A DNA stretch of 64,000 nt from Roseiarcus sp963806935. GTDB lineage: Bacteria; Pseudomonadota; Alphaproteobacteria; Rhizobiales; Beijerinckiaceae. Below the pieces are notes generated by a model that made no database searches, was not told the DNA's origin, and saw only the letters and a program-made list of their open reading frames with translations. The stretch is from NCBI GenBank assembly GCA_963806935.1, contig CAWEAT010000015.1, positions 1 through 64,000 of the forward strand, in the 5' to 3' direction. A program made the position numbers and the translations under genes. How positions within the stretch are numbered: the stretch's first letter is position 1; the number at the start of each line of letters is the position of its first letter. This document shows positions 51,408 through 61,085 of the stretch, one piece after another.

Positions 51408-51833
51408 ATGGTTCGCAGTCGGATACTTCTCGCCGCGGTCGGCGCGGGGCTCGCAGTCGCGCTCGCGGGTTGTCAGGATACGGGGGCCTACGTCTACCCG
51501 AACGCCGGATACGGCGATGGTTACGGCTATGGCTACGGTTACGGCTATCCCTACTATGGCGGCGGCTACTACGGCGGCGGCTATGGCGGGTGGGGCGGCG
51601 GCTATTACGGCGGCGGCGTCTATCGCTCCGGCTACTATGGCGGGGGCGTCTACCGCGGCGGCGTCTATCACCGCGCCGGCTACGGCGGCGGCGTCTATCG
51701 CGGCGGCTACGGCGGCGGGTACCATGGCGGCTACCGCGGCGGCGGCGGCGGTTTCCATGGCGGCTATCGCGGCGGCGGCGGCTTCCACGGCGGCGGCGGC
51801 CACGGCGGCGGCGGCGGCCACTTTCATCGTTAG
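51408..51833 (+). CDS. Glycine/tyrosine-rich lipoprotein
   Basis: A 141-residue protein. Residues 1-21 form a lipoprotein signal peptide with lipobox LAGC (Cys22). The rest is almost all Gly, Tyr, Arg and His in imperfect repeats such as GGGYYGGGYGGWGGG and GGGVYRGG, ending HGGGGGHFHR. Low-complexity tails of this kind are expected to be disordered or surface-adhesive, and His-rich ends may bind metal. GGGAGCGGAAGCC precedes the ATG. No family function is assigned. Confidence 0.75.
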   Translation: MVRSRILLAAVGAGLAVALAGCQDTGAYVYPNAGYGDGYGYGYGYGYPYYGGGYYGGGYGGWGGGYYGGGVYRSGYYGGGVYRGGVYHRAGYGGGVYRGGYGGGYHGGYRGGGGGFHGGYRGGGGFHGGGGHGGGGGHFHR

Positions 51834-51969
51834 GCCAGAGGTCCGACCGGCGGCGCTCGCGTCTCGACCGCGCTCCGAGTTTCAACCGGCGTTCCGCCCG
51901 CGTCTTCCGCGGCGGCGCGCGCGGCGCGCGGAGGCGTAGCCTCTGCTCCCGGCCCCACGAGCGCTCCTG

Positions 51970-52914
51970 ATGCTGCACCCGACCATCCTGCATCATTTCG
52001 ACCAATCCCCGTTTTCCGAGAAAATCCGGCTGATCTTCGGCTTCAAAGGCCTTTCGTGGGCGTCGGTGCGCATTCCGCGCATCATGCCAAAGCCGGATCT
52101 GATGCCGCTGACCGGAGGCTACCGCCGCACCCCGGTGATGCAGATCGGCGCAGACGTTTTTTGCGACACCCAGATCATCATCCGCGAGATCGAGCGGCGG
52201 TTTCCGTCGCCGACCCTGTTTCCCTCAGGCGCCGCCGGCCTCGCGTGGGCGCTCGGCTTATGGACCGACCGGACGTTCTTTCAGAACGCAGTCAACCTCG
52301 TGTTCGGGACGCTCGGCCCGAAGGTTCCCGCGGAATTTGTCGAAGATCGCAGCCGGCTGCGCGGAGCGAGTTTCGACATCGAGAAGATGCGCGCGGCCGT
52401 TCCGCAGATGCGCGATCAGGTTCGCGCCCATCTCGGGTGGATCGAGGCGCAGCTCGGCGACGGGCGGCCATGGCTGCTCGGGGATTTCAGCCTTGCCGAC
52501 GTCAGCGCCTACATGAATGTCTGGTACATGCGGTCGAGCCTCGTCGCTGCGGACGACAAGGCGGCCGCCGGACTTGACCAAATCTTCGCCGGCCTCGCGC
52601 GGGTTGCGGCCTGGGAGAGCCGGATGCGGGCGGTGGGACATGGGGCGCGCGAGGAAATGTCGGCCGGAGAGGCCCTCGCCATCGCCGCAAAGGCGACCCC
52701 GCAGGCTGCGCCCGCGAGCGATCCCGACGATCCGAACGGCCGCAAGGTTGGCGATAGGGTGGTCGTCGTGCCTGACGATTACGGCAAGGTCGAAGTCGGC
52801 GGCGAGATCGTCTCCCTCTCCGCCCAGCATATCGCGATCCGCCGCGTCGATGAGCGGGTCGGCGAGATCGTGCTGCATTTCCCGCGCGCGGGCTTTCTCG
52901 TGCTGCCGGGTTAG
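51970..52914 (+). CDS. Glutathione S-transferase family protein with C-terminal extension
   Basis: A 314-residue protein. The N-terminal thioredoxin-fold half reads ILHHFDQSPFSEKIRLIFGF with Ser14 in the active-site position, and RRTPVMQIGADVFCDTQIII carries the cis-Pro and the Asp/Thr that bind glutathione. The helical half includes RPWLLGDFSLADVSAYMNVW. Residues from about 245 add a further 70 residues (GRKVGDRVVVVPDDYGKVEV) that look like a small beta domain beyond the standard fold. Substrate unknown. Confidence 0.85.
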   Translation: MLHPTILHHFDQSPFSEKIRLIFGFKGLSWASVRIPRIMPKPDLMPLTGGYRRTPVMQIGADVFCDTQIIIREIERRFPSPTLFPSGAAGLAWALGLWTDRTFFQNAVNLVFGTLGPKVPAEFVEDRSRLRGASFDIEKMRAAVPQMRDQVRAHLGWIEAQLGDGRPWLLGDFSLADVSAYMNVWYMRSSLVAADDKAAAGLDQIFAGLARVAAWESRMRAVGHGAREEMSAGEALAIAAKATPQAAPASDPDDPNGRKVGDRVVVVPDDYGKVEVGGEIVSLSAQHIAIRRVDERVGEIVLHFPRAGFLVLPG

Positions 52915-52993
52915 GCGGGCGTTTCGGACGCTGCGCTCTCGTGGCGTTCGACGAGCGCGGCGAGCGGATGCGAGTTCACAGGTCGGCGCTTGT

Positions 52994-54256
52994 TCAGCGC
53001 GGCCTTGGCGCTTGCTGTCGATTGGGCGCGGGCGGCGTCACGTCGACGGCGCCGACATTCACCACATCCCCGGTCTGAGTCGATTCGAGCGAGCTGTCGA
53101 CGAGCCGATCGGACAGCGAGAGGCCGGAGTTGATCTCCACCCGATTGCCGAGATTGCGGCCGAGCACGACCGGCTTCAACACGACCTTGTCGCCGGTGCC
53201 GAGCGCCACGACGCGCATGCCCTGCGCGCTGAAGACAAGCGCGGTCAGCGGGACGGTGAGCGTGTTCGGATCGGCGGGAAGGTGGAAGTGGACCTCGGCG
53301 AAAGCGCCAGGCCAGAGCTTTCCGTCCGGGTTATCCGCCTGCAACTCGACGAGCGCGGTGCGCGAATTTTCCGCCAGCGAGTTCGACGTCGAGACGAGAG
53401 TCGGCCTCGAAAGTCTCCTTCTGGCCTGGCAGATGAGAGCGTCGCCTTGATGCCGGGCGCGAGTTCGCCGAGGAAGGCCTGGGGGACATTCACGTAGATG
53501 CGCATGCGGCGAATGTCGGCGATCTGGAACAGGGCGCGTCCCGTTGTTCCGCCGGCGCTGACGAGATCGCCGATATCGACGCTGCGCGCCGTCACCACGC
53601 CGTCGAACGGCGCCTTGATCTGCTCGAAACTCGTCAGTTCCTGCAACCGGCCGACCGCGGCCCGCTGCGCCACGACATTCGCCTCGGCGACCGACGAGCG
53701 CCGCCGCGCGCGAGGCGGAGGTCAGGTGGTCGGTGTCGCCCTGCTGCTTGCTCGACCAGCCTTCGAGTCACGAGCTGCGAGGTTCGCTGGTCGGTGACCC
53801 GGCCGAGGTCGGCGTTGGCCTGCGCTTGCTGGACGGCGGCCTGCAACTGCAGCAAGCTGCCCCTTCGCCTCTTCGAGCTGCTGGTCGAGATCGGGCGCGG
53901 AAATCGTCGCCAGGACCTCGTTTTTCGCCACGTGGGCGCCGATGTCCTTGCTCCAGGCGGTGACGTAGCCGCTGGCGCGGGCAAATAGAGAGCCGGTGGT
54001 GAAGGCGGCGACATTGCCTGGCAGAACCAGCTCCTGCTCGCCGGTCCGCGCTCGGGCCGGACGACCCGCACGGTCGGGATGGTCTGGGCGTTGGTCCAGG
54101 CCGCGACCTCCTGCCGGCTTTCGCGCCGATCGGCGATGCCGGAGACGGCGAGGCCGACGGCGCCGATTGCGAGAATGCAGAGAGACGAAGTCACCGATAC
54201 GCGTGCAGTTTTGGGCGGTGGCAGAGGCGATTCAAGAGGACACTGCGGGCTCCGCA
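52994..54256 (-). pseudogene. RND efflux membrane-fusion protein, frame broken several times
   Basis: Pieces in different frames add up to one periplasmic adaptor of about 420 residues: an N-terminal anchor (LCILAIGAVGLAVSGIAD), the lipoyl region (NEVLATISAPDLDQQLEEAK), KAPFDGVVTARSVDIGDLVS, the beta-barrel (MRIYVNVPQAFLGELAPGIK) and the C-terminal domain (VPLTALVFSAQGMRVVALG). At least four frame changes separate them. No in-frame stop is needed inside any piece, which argues for recent mutation or for sequence error. The start, ATG 54256, overlaps the RND gene stop. Confidence 0.8.
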
Positions 54257-57200
54257 TCAGGCGTGAGAAGGAAGGCCAGCGAGCGGCTCCAACAGCATCG
54301 GCTTTAATTTCGGCTCGCGCGCCGATGGGCGATCGATGAACACCGTCGGCACGAACAGGAGGGTCGCGAAGGTCGCGAACAGAAGGCCGCCGATGACGGC
54401 GCGTCCGAGCGGTGAATTCTGCCCAGGCTCGATCGCCATCGGCGCCATGCCGATGATCATGGCGAGCGCGGTCATCAGCACCGGGCGGAATCGCGTCGAC
54501 GCCAGCCGCGAGCGCCGCGGCGACCGCGTCCTTGCCTTCCGCGAGCTGCTCGCGGGCGAAGCTGACGACGAGGATGCTGTTGGCGGTCGCGACGCCCATG
54601 CACATGATCGCGCCGGTCAGCGCGGGGACCGAGAGGCTGGTGTGGGTGAGAGAACAGCATCCAGACGATCCAGCCAGCGCGGCTGGAAGCGCGGTGATGA
54701 TGACGAACGGATCGAGCCACGCCTGGAAGTTGACGACGATGAGGAGGTAGATCAGCACGACCGAGAAAGCCAAGCCGATCAGAAGCTGCTGAGTAGGCGC
54801 TCGTCATGGTCGCCGCCTGCCCGCGGATGGCGACCGTCGATCCCTTCGGAAGGTCGCCGCGCGAATCGTCGACGATCTTCTGGATGTCCGCGGCGACGCC
54901 GCCGAGGTCGCGGTCCTGTGTCGTGGCGTAAATGTTGACGCGTGCTTCGGATGTCGTAGTGCGAGACAATCGCGTCGAGCGGCTCGGGCGAGAATGTCGC
55001 GAGTCCGCCCGAGAAGCTGCGTCGACTGGGCGGCCGTCAAGGGCAGGTTTTTCAGATCTCCGAAGCGTGTCGATGTCGATATTGCGGGGTCTGGACCGAG
55101 ACGGGATAGGAAACGCCGTTGGCCGGGCTGAGCCAGTAGGTCGGAGCGGTCTGGGTGCTCCCGGAAAGCGTCGCCTGGATGCTCGTCGAAGCATCATCGC
55201 TCGGTGAGGCCCGACGACGCCGGCGAGTTCGCGGTTGAAGTCGATCTTGAGCGCGGGACTCTGGAAGGCTTCCTGGATGCGCGGATCGGCGACGCCCGGG
55301 AACGCGGCGTATTTTCGCGCAGGAGCCGGTTGGCGAAGGCGCGGCTCGCGTTGAGATCGGCGCCGGCGATCTGGACGTGGAGCGGCGCAGGCGAGCCGAA
55401 GTTGAGGATCTGGGTGACGATGTCGGCCGGCAGGATAGGAGAACGTCGTGCCCGGAAACGCCTTCGGCAGCTGCTCGCGCAGGGCTTTCACATAAGACGG
55501 CGGTCGGATCTTCCCCTCGCTCAGGGTGACGAGAATGTCGGCGTCTAGAAGACGCCGATCGTTCCGGTGTTGCCGTAGGAGATATTGATGCCGCTGATCG
55601 GCAGGCCGATGTTGTCGACGATGCTGGCGAGCCGGTCCGGCGGAATGATCGTGCGGATCTTCTGCTCGACCTGATCGGCGAGGAGCGGTCGCTTCCTCGA
55701 TGCGGGTCCCGGTCGGGGCGCGCATGTGGATCTTGATCGCCGCCGAATCGACGCAGCGGAAAGAAATCGCTGGCCAAGAAACGGCGCAAGAGCCGAGCGA
55801 CAGCAGCGCGACGCAGATGAAACCCGAAGGCGAACGCGAGGCGGCGCCGAGCGCCAGCGCCAGTTGCAGCAAGCCGAGATAGCCCTGCGCGGAACCGCTC
55901 GAAATAGGCCTCGAAGCCGCGCTGAAGGCGGCCGAACGGATCCTCCGGCGGCGGCTCGGCGCGACCCGCCGTCGCGCCCCGTGACCGTGCTGGTTGCGGA
56001 GCAGGAAATGCGCCATCGTCGGCACGAGGGTGTAGGTCAGAGACGTAGGAGGCGATCATCGCGAAGACGACCGCCATCGGCGAGCGGACGGAAGAGGATA
56101 GCCGGCGACGCCGCCGAGCGCGAGCAACGGCGCGAAGGCGATGCAGATGCAAAAGAGCGCGACCGTCGCTGGCGGCATGATTTCCTGGGCGCCGCCGGGT
56201 GATGGCGGTCAGGATGTCCTCGCCGTGTCTCGATGTGCCGGTTGATGTTCTCGATGGTGACGGTCGCGTCGTCGACCAGGATGCCGACCGCGAGCGCGAG
56301 ACCGCCGAGCGTCATCACGTTGATCGTCTGCCCGAGCAGAGGACAGCGCGATGAGGGAACTGAGAACCGCGAGCGGTATCGACACGGTGATGATGAGCGT
56401 GGAGCGCCAGCTGCCGAGAAAGATGAGGATCATGAACGCGGTCAGCGCCGCGGCGATCAGCCCTTCGCGAACGACGGCGGCGACCGACGGACTTCACGAA
56501 GATCGGACTGGTCGCCGACGAAGAGTGAGCGTTGACTCCGGGCGGGAGCGTGGCCTCGAATCGCCGGCAAGCCGGTCCTTGATGCCGGCGATGATGTCGA
56601 GGGTCGAGGCGGAGCCGATCTTGAGGACCGACATCAGCACGCCCTTGCGTGCCGTCGAGCTGGACGACGTTGGTCTGCGGCGGCGATCCGTCGTGGACGT
56701 AGGCGACGTCGCGCATGAAGACGACGGCGCCGTTGACCACCTTGATCGGCATGTTGTTGAAGTCGGCGATGCGCCTTGGGCGAATCGTTGAGGTCGACGG
56801 TGAATTCGTAGGAGCCGATCTTCTCCGTGCCCGACCGGCGTGATCTGGTTCTGCCGGGCGAGCGCATTGCCGACGTCATTCGGCGGAAAGACCATAGGCG
56901 TGCAGCGCCTTCTGATCGAGATCGATCTGAACCTGGCGCGTCGCGCCGCCATAGGGCGAACGGATTGCGCCCCGGCGACGGTGGTGAGCTGGGGGCGGAT
57001 GAAGTTCTGGGCGAGGTCGAAGAGCTCGACCTGGGAGAGCGTGTCGCTCGACAGCGCGAGCTGGATGATCGGACGCTCGAGGCGTTGTAGACCAGGATGA
57101 TGCGGCGGCGTCGACGCCCTGCGGAAGCTGCTTGAGGATCGTCTGCGATATCGAGGTGACCTGCGCCTGCGCAGCGTTGATGTTCGACGTTTGGCTGGAA

Positions 57201-57490
57201 GTAGATCTTGACCACGCCGACGCCGGGCAGCGACTGCGACTCGATGTGCTCGATATCGTTGACGGTTGTGGACAGCACGCGCTCGTACGGGGCGACGATG
57301 CGACCCGCCATGTCGTCCGGCGAGAGGCCGGTGTAGCTCCAGACGACCGAGATGACTGGAATGCCGATATTGGGAAAAATGTCGGTCGGGGTCCGGATCG
57401 CCGAGAGCGACGCCGAAGATCATCGACCAGGATCGCCATAACGACGAAGGTGTAAGGGCGCGCGAGAGCTAACCGGACGACGGCTGTCAT
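54257..57490 (-). pseudogene. RND efflux permease, many single-base frameshifts
   Basis: Switching frames reconstructs a permease of about 1,070 residues: MTAVVRLALARPYTFVVMAI, then LSAIRTPTDIFPNIGIPVIS, MAGRIVAPYERVLSTTVNDI, KVVNGAVVFMRDVAYVHDGS, MTLGGLALAVGILVDDATVT (helix 4 with the proton-relay Asp pair), and FATFATLLFVPTVFIDRPSA near the end. In the first 0.9 kb alone I traced nine frame changes (for example at 57424, 57408, 57185, 56830, 56772 and 56647), mostly one extra G or C. The protein order and conservation between breaks look intact. Confidence 0.85.
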
Positions 57491-57766
57491 GACCCTGCAT
57501 CTGCGTTGATTGGCCGCGCCCTCTTGCCGGTTTGGGGAGCGACGGCGAATTGTCGTTCCCAGCGTGGGGCTGTCGGCGTTGGAGAACATATAGGGCGTCG
57601 ATGCTGCGGTGCATCATCAAATTGTGTTGACCGGGGGTTGGCGAGGCGAGCCATGACGAGGGCCCGGCGCGACCTCGTGCTGCCGGGCTGAAGGCGAAGC
57701 CGGCCCGAGCGACCTTCGACTATCGCGGCGCTTGCCGCGCTCGGCGAGCGCGGCTACAGGGCGCTG

Positions 57767-59866
57767 GTGCGTCCGTCTCTCCTTGATCCGCTCTTCGCCG
57801 CGGCAAGCGCTTTGCCGGGAATCGGGCCGAAGAACGCAAAGCTGTTCGACCGCCTGCTCGACAAGCCGCAAGGCGCGCGGGTGGTCGATGTCCTCTTCCA
57901 CCTGCCGCAGTCGACCGTCGACCGGCGCGCGCGGCCGAAAATCCGCGACGCGGTCCCCGACACGGTCGTGACCCTCGAGGCGACCGTGACCGAGCATCGC
58001 GAGCCGGGAAGCGCGCGTTCGCGGGCGCCGTTCAAGGTGCTGGTCGAGGACGACACCGGCGACGTCGAGCTCGTCTTCTTCCTCGCCAACCACGAATGGG
58101 TGCGCTCGAAGCTGCCGATCGGGGCCAAGCGCTGGATCTCCGGCAAGCTCGAGCTTTGGGACGGCCGGCGGCAGATCGTCCATCCCGACCGGGTGATGGA
58201 CGCCGAGGAGCTCGCCCGCCTGCCCGCGGTCGAGCCGGTCTACGGCCTGACCGAGGGCCTCTACCCGCGCACCGTCGCCCGCGCGGCGGAGGCCGCGCTC
58301 AAGCGCCTGCCGCGGCTGCCGGAATGGATCGGCGACGAAACCATGAGCCGGCTCAACCTGCCGGGCTTCGCCGCGGCGCTCGCCGCGATGCACCAGCCGG
58401 CGCGGCCGGAGGACATCGACCCGGCCGGTCCTGCGGCGACCCGTCTCGCCTATGATGAACTGCTCGCCAACCAGCTCGCGCTGCTGCTCATGCGGGCGCG
58501 GATGCGCGCCATTCCCGGCCGCGCGCACCGCGCCGAAGGGGCATTGGGGCGCCGCCTCGAGGCCACGCTGCCGTTCGCGCTGACGACAGCGCAGCGGCAG
58601 GCGATCGACGAGATTCGCGCCGATCTCAGGGCAGAGAAGCGGATGCTGAGGCTCCTCCAGGGCGACGTCGGATCGGGCAAGACCGTCGTCGCGCTGATGG
58701 CGATGGCGGAGGTGGTCGAAGCGGGGCGTCAGGCGGCGATGATGGCGCCGACCGAAATCCTCGCCCGCCAGCACTATGACCGGCTGGCGCCGCTCGCCGA
58801 AGCGATCGGCTTGCGGATCAGGCTCATCACCGGCCGGGACCGGGCTGCGTCGCGCCGCGCCGCGCTCGCCGAACTGGCGGAGGGCAAAATCGACATCGCC
58901 GTCGGCACTCATGCGCTGATCCAGGAGAGCGTCACGTTCGCCGATCTCGGGCTCGCGGTGGTCGACGAGCAGCATCGCTTCGGCGTCCGCCAGCGGCTCG
59001 CGCTCGCCTCGAAGGGGGCCGCGGTCGACCTGTTGGTGATGACCGCGACTCCGATTCCGCGTTCGCTGGTGCTGGCCTATTTCGGCGACATGGATATCTC
59101 GGCGCTGCGTGAGAAGCCGCCCGGGCGCCAGCCGATCGACACCCGCGTCATGCCGATCGAACGGCTCGGCGAAGTGGTCGCTCGCCTCGGGCAGGCGACC
59201 GCCGCCGGGGCGCGCGCCTATTGGATCTGCCCGCTGGTGGACGAGAGCGAGACCCTGGACGTGGCGGCGGCGGAGGAGCGCGCGGAAGCTCTTCGCGCGA
59301 TCTTCGGCCGCGCGGTCGGGCTGATGCACGGCAAGATGGCCGGCCCCGATCGGGACGCGGCGATGGAGCGGTTCGAGCGCGGTCAGACCAAGATCCTGGT
59401 CGCGACCACGGTCGTCGAGGTCGGCGTCGACGTGCCCGAGGCGACGATCATGATCATCGAGCACGCCGAACGGTTCGGACTGGCGCAATTGCACCAGCTG
59501 CGCGGCCGGGTCGGGCGCGGCGAGGGCCGCTCGTCCTGCCTGCTTGTCTACAAGGGGCCGCTCGGCGAAGCGGCGCGGACACGGCTCGAGACGCTGCGCG
59601 AGACCGAGGACGGTTTTCGCATCGCCGAGGAGGACTTGAGGCTGCGCGGCGAGGGCGACGTGCTCGGCGCCCGGCAGGCGGGAGCGCCCGGGTTTCGCTT
59701 CGCGAGGCTCGACATCCATGGCGGGTTGCTGGCGCGGGCGCGCGAGGAGGCCGAAGCGGCGCTCAGGCGCAGCGAGCGGCTGACCGGAGACGAGAACCGC
59801 GGCTTGCGGCTTCTGCTCTATCTGTTCGAGCGCGACGAGGCGGCGCGGTTGATCGAAGCGGGCTGA
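57767..59866 (+). CDS. recG: ATP-dependent DNA helicase RecG
   Basis: A 699-residue helicase that reverses stalled forks and processes branched DNA. The wedge/OB part is at about 30-170. Helicase motifs: GDVGSGKTVVALMAM (I), APTEILARQHY (Ia), VVDEQHRFGVRQR (II), MTATPIPRSL (III), VATTVVEVGVDVPEATIMII and QLRGRVGRG (V-VI). GTG 57767 starts MRPSLLDPLFAAAS, the family-typical N-terminus. The 276-base gap before it shows no recognisable feature. The frame is intact, in contrast to the RND pair next door. Confidence 0.95.
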   Translation: MRPSLLDPLFAAASALPGIGPKNAKLFDRLLDKPQGARVVDVLFHLPQSTVDRRARPKIRDAVPDTVVTLEATVTEHREPGSARSRAPFKVLVEDDTGDVELVFFLANHEWVRSKLPIGAKRWISGKLELWDGRRQIVHPDRVMDAEELARLPAVEPVYGLTEGLYPRTVARAAEAALKRLPRLPEWIGDETMSRLNLPGFAAALAAMHQPARPEDIDPAGPAATRLAYDELLANQLALLLMRARMRAIPGRAHRAEGALGRRLEATLPFALTTAQRQAIDEIRADLRAEKRMLRLLQGDVGSGKTVVALMAMAEVVEAGRQAAMMAPTEILARQHYDRLAPLAEAIGLRIRLITGRDRAASRRAALAELAEGKIDIAVGTHALIQESVTFADLGLAVVDEQHRFGVRQRLALASKGAAVDLLVMTATPIPRSLVLAYFGDMDISALREKPPGRQPIDTRVMPIERLGEVVARLGQATAAGARAYWICPLVDESETLDVAAAEERAEALRAIFGRAVGLMHGKMAGPDRDAAMERFERGQTKILVATTVVEVGVDVPEATIMIIEHAERFGLAQLHQLRGRVGRGEGRSSCLLVYKGPLGEAARTRLETLRETEDGFRIAEEDLRLRGEGDVLGARQAGAPGFRFARLDIHGGLLARAREEAEAALRRSERLTGDENRGLRLLLYLFERDEAARLIEAG

Positions 59867-59945
59867 GCCGGCGCGGGGCTTGACGCCGCGCCGCGGCGTC
59901 CGCCAAAGGGGCCTTGCTTCCCCCAACGAGCAGAGGTTCTGAGCG

Positions 59946-61085
59946 ATGCAGCGGCGCGTTTGGCGGCAGGGAACGGTTTCGGCCGTCGGCTTCGGCGCGA
60001 TGAGCTTCGGCGGCTTCTACGGGCCGACCGACGAAGAGAGCTCGATGCGGACGCTGGCCCGCGCGCTCGAACTCGGCGTCGATTTCTGGGACACCGCCAA
60101 TGTCTACGGCGACGGACTCTGTGAGAAGGTGATCGGCAAGTTCCTGGCCGAGGACCCCGGGCGCCGCAGCCAGGTGACGCTCGCGACCAAATTCGCAATC
60201 CGCCGCCGCGACGACGGCGCGCGCTACTTCGACAATAGCCCCGCCCACATCCGCGAAGCCCTGGAAGGGTCGATGAAGCGGCTCGGCGTCGACCATATCG
60301 ATCTCTATTATGTGCATCGGGTCGAGAAGGCTGTTCCGATCGAGGACACGGTCGGCGAACTCGGCCGGCTGGTCAAAGCGGGCTTGATCGGCGCGATCGG
60401 CCTCTCGGAGGTCGCCCCCGACACCCTGAGGCGCGCCCACGCGGCCCATCCGATCGCCGCCGTCCAGTCGGAATATTCGCTGTGGACGCGCAATCCCGAG
60501 CTCGGCCTCATTCAGGCCTGCGTGGAGGCAGGCGCACTTCTGGTCGCGTTCTCGCCGGTCGGGCGCGGGTATTTCAGCGGGCTGTTGCAGAATGTCGAGA
60601 CGTTCGCCCAGAACGACTTCCGTCACGCCAATCCGCGCTTTGGCGGCGTCAACTGGCGGCGCAACCGCGACCGGCTCGACGCCTATCTCAAGCTCGCCAA
60701 ATCCTGGGGCGTGAAGCCGGCGACGCTGGCGATCGCCTGGACGCTCGCGAGCGCGCGGCACGTCGTGCCGATTCCGGGCACCCGGAGCGCCGCCCATCTC
60801 GAGGAATGCGCCGCGGCGGCCGACATCGAGCTCGGCGCGGCCGAGCTTGCCGACCTCGAGCGGGCGCTGCCCCTCGGCTTCGCCGCCGGGGAACGCTATT
60901 CCGACCCGCAATGGGTCGGAATCCAGAAGGTACTGACGATCGGCTCGCGCCTCGGCCTCAGCGAAGCGCCAGCGGGGCCTGGTCCGAGGACGGGCCGCCG
61001 AAAAGCGCGCGTATGCCGGCAAGCAGACTGCGCGCCGGCTGGCCGCCGACGAGCGTGCCCAGATAGTCCTCCGCCCACTTCTTGA
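59946..61085 (+). CDS. Aldo/keto reductase with an unusual C-terminal tail
   Basis: Residues 1-325 form a TIM-barrel AKR: VSAVGFGAMSFGGFYGPTDE, FWDTANVYGDGLCEKVIG (Asp and catalytic Tyr), the catalytic Lys in ATKFAI, and IDLYYVHRVEKAVPIEDTV (His). The nucleotide-binding end IPGTRSAAHLEECAAAADIE is present. Family members end near residue 330; here the frame runs on for about 50 Arg/Pro-rich residues antisense to the 3' end of otsA, a 128-base overlap. A lost stop, real or by a miscalled base, is likely. Substrate unknown. Confidence 0.85.
   Translation: MQRRVWRQGTVSAVGFGAMSFGGFYGPTDEESSMRTLARALELGVDFWDTANVYGDGLCEKVIGKFLAEDPGRRSQVTLATKFAIRRRDDGARYFDNSPAHIREALEGSMKRLGVDHIDLYYVHRVEKAVPIEDTVGELGRLVKAGLIGAIGLSEVAPDTLRRAHAAHPIAAVQSEYSLWTRNPELGLIQACVEAGALLVAFSPVGRGYFSGLLQNVETFAQNDFRHANPRFGGVNWRRNRDRLDAYLKLAKSWGVKPATLAIAWTLASARHVVPIPGTRSAAHLEECAAAADIELGAAELADLERALPLGFAAGERYSDPQWVGIQKVLTIGSRLGLSEAPAGPGPRTGRRKARVCRQADCAPAGRRRACPDSPPPTS

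Noticed and set aside
51480..51830. Minisatellite DNA in place of a gene
   Set aside because: The Gly/Tyr repeats are in frame after a proper lipoprotein signal peptide and ribosome site, so a real low-complexity lipoprotein is more likely.
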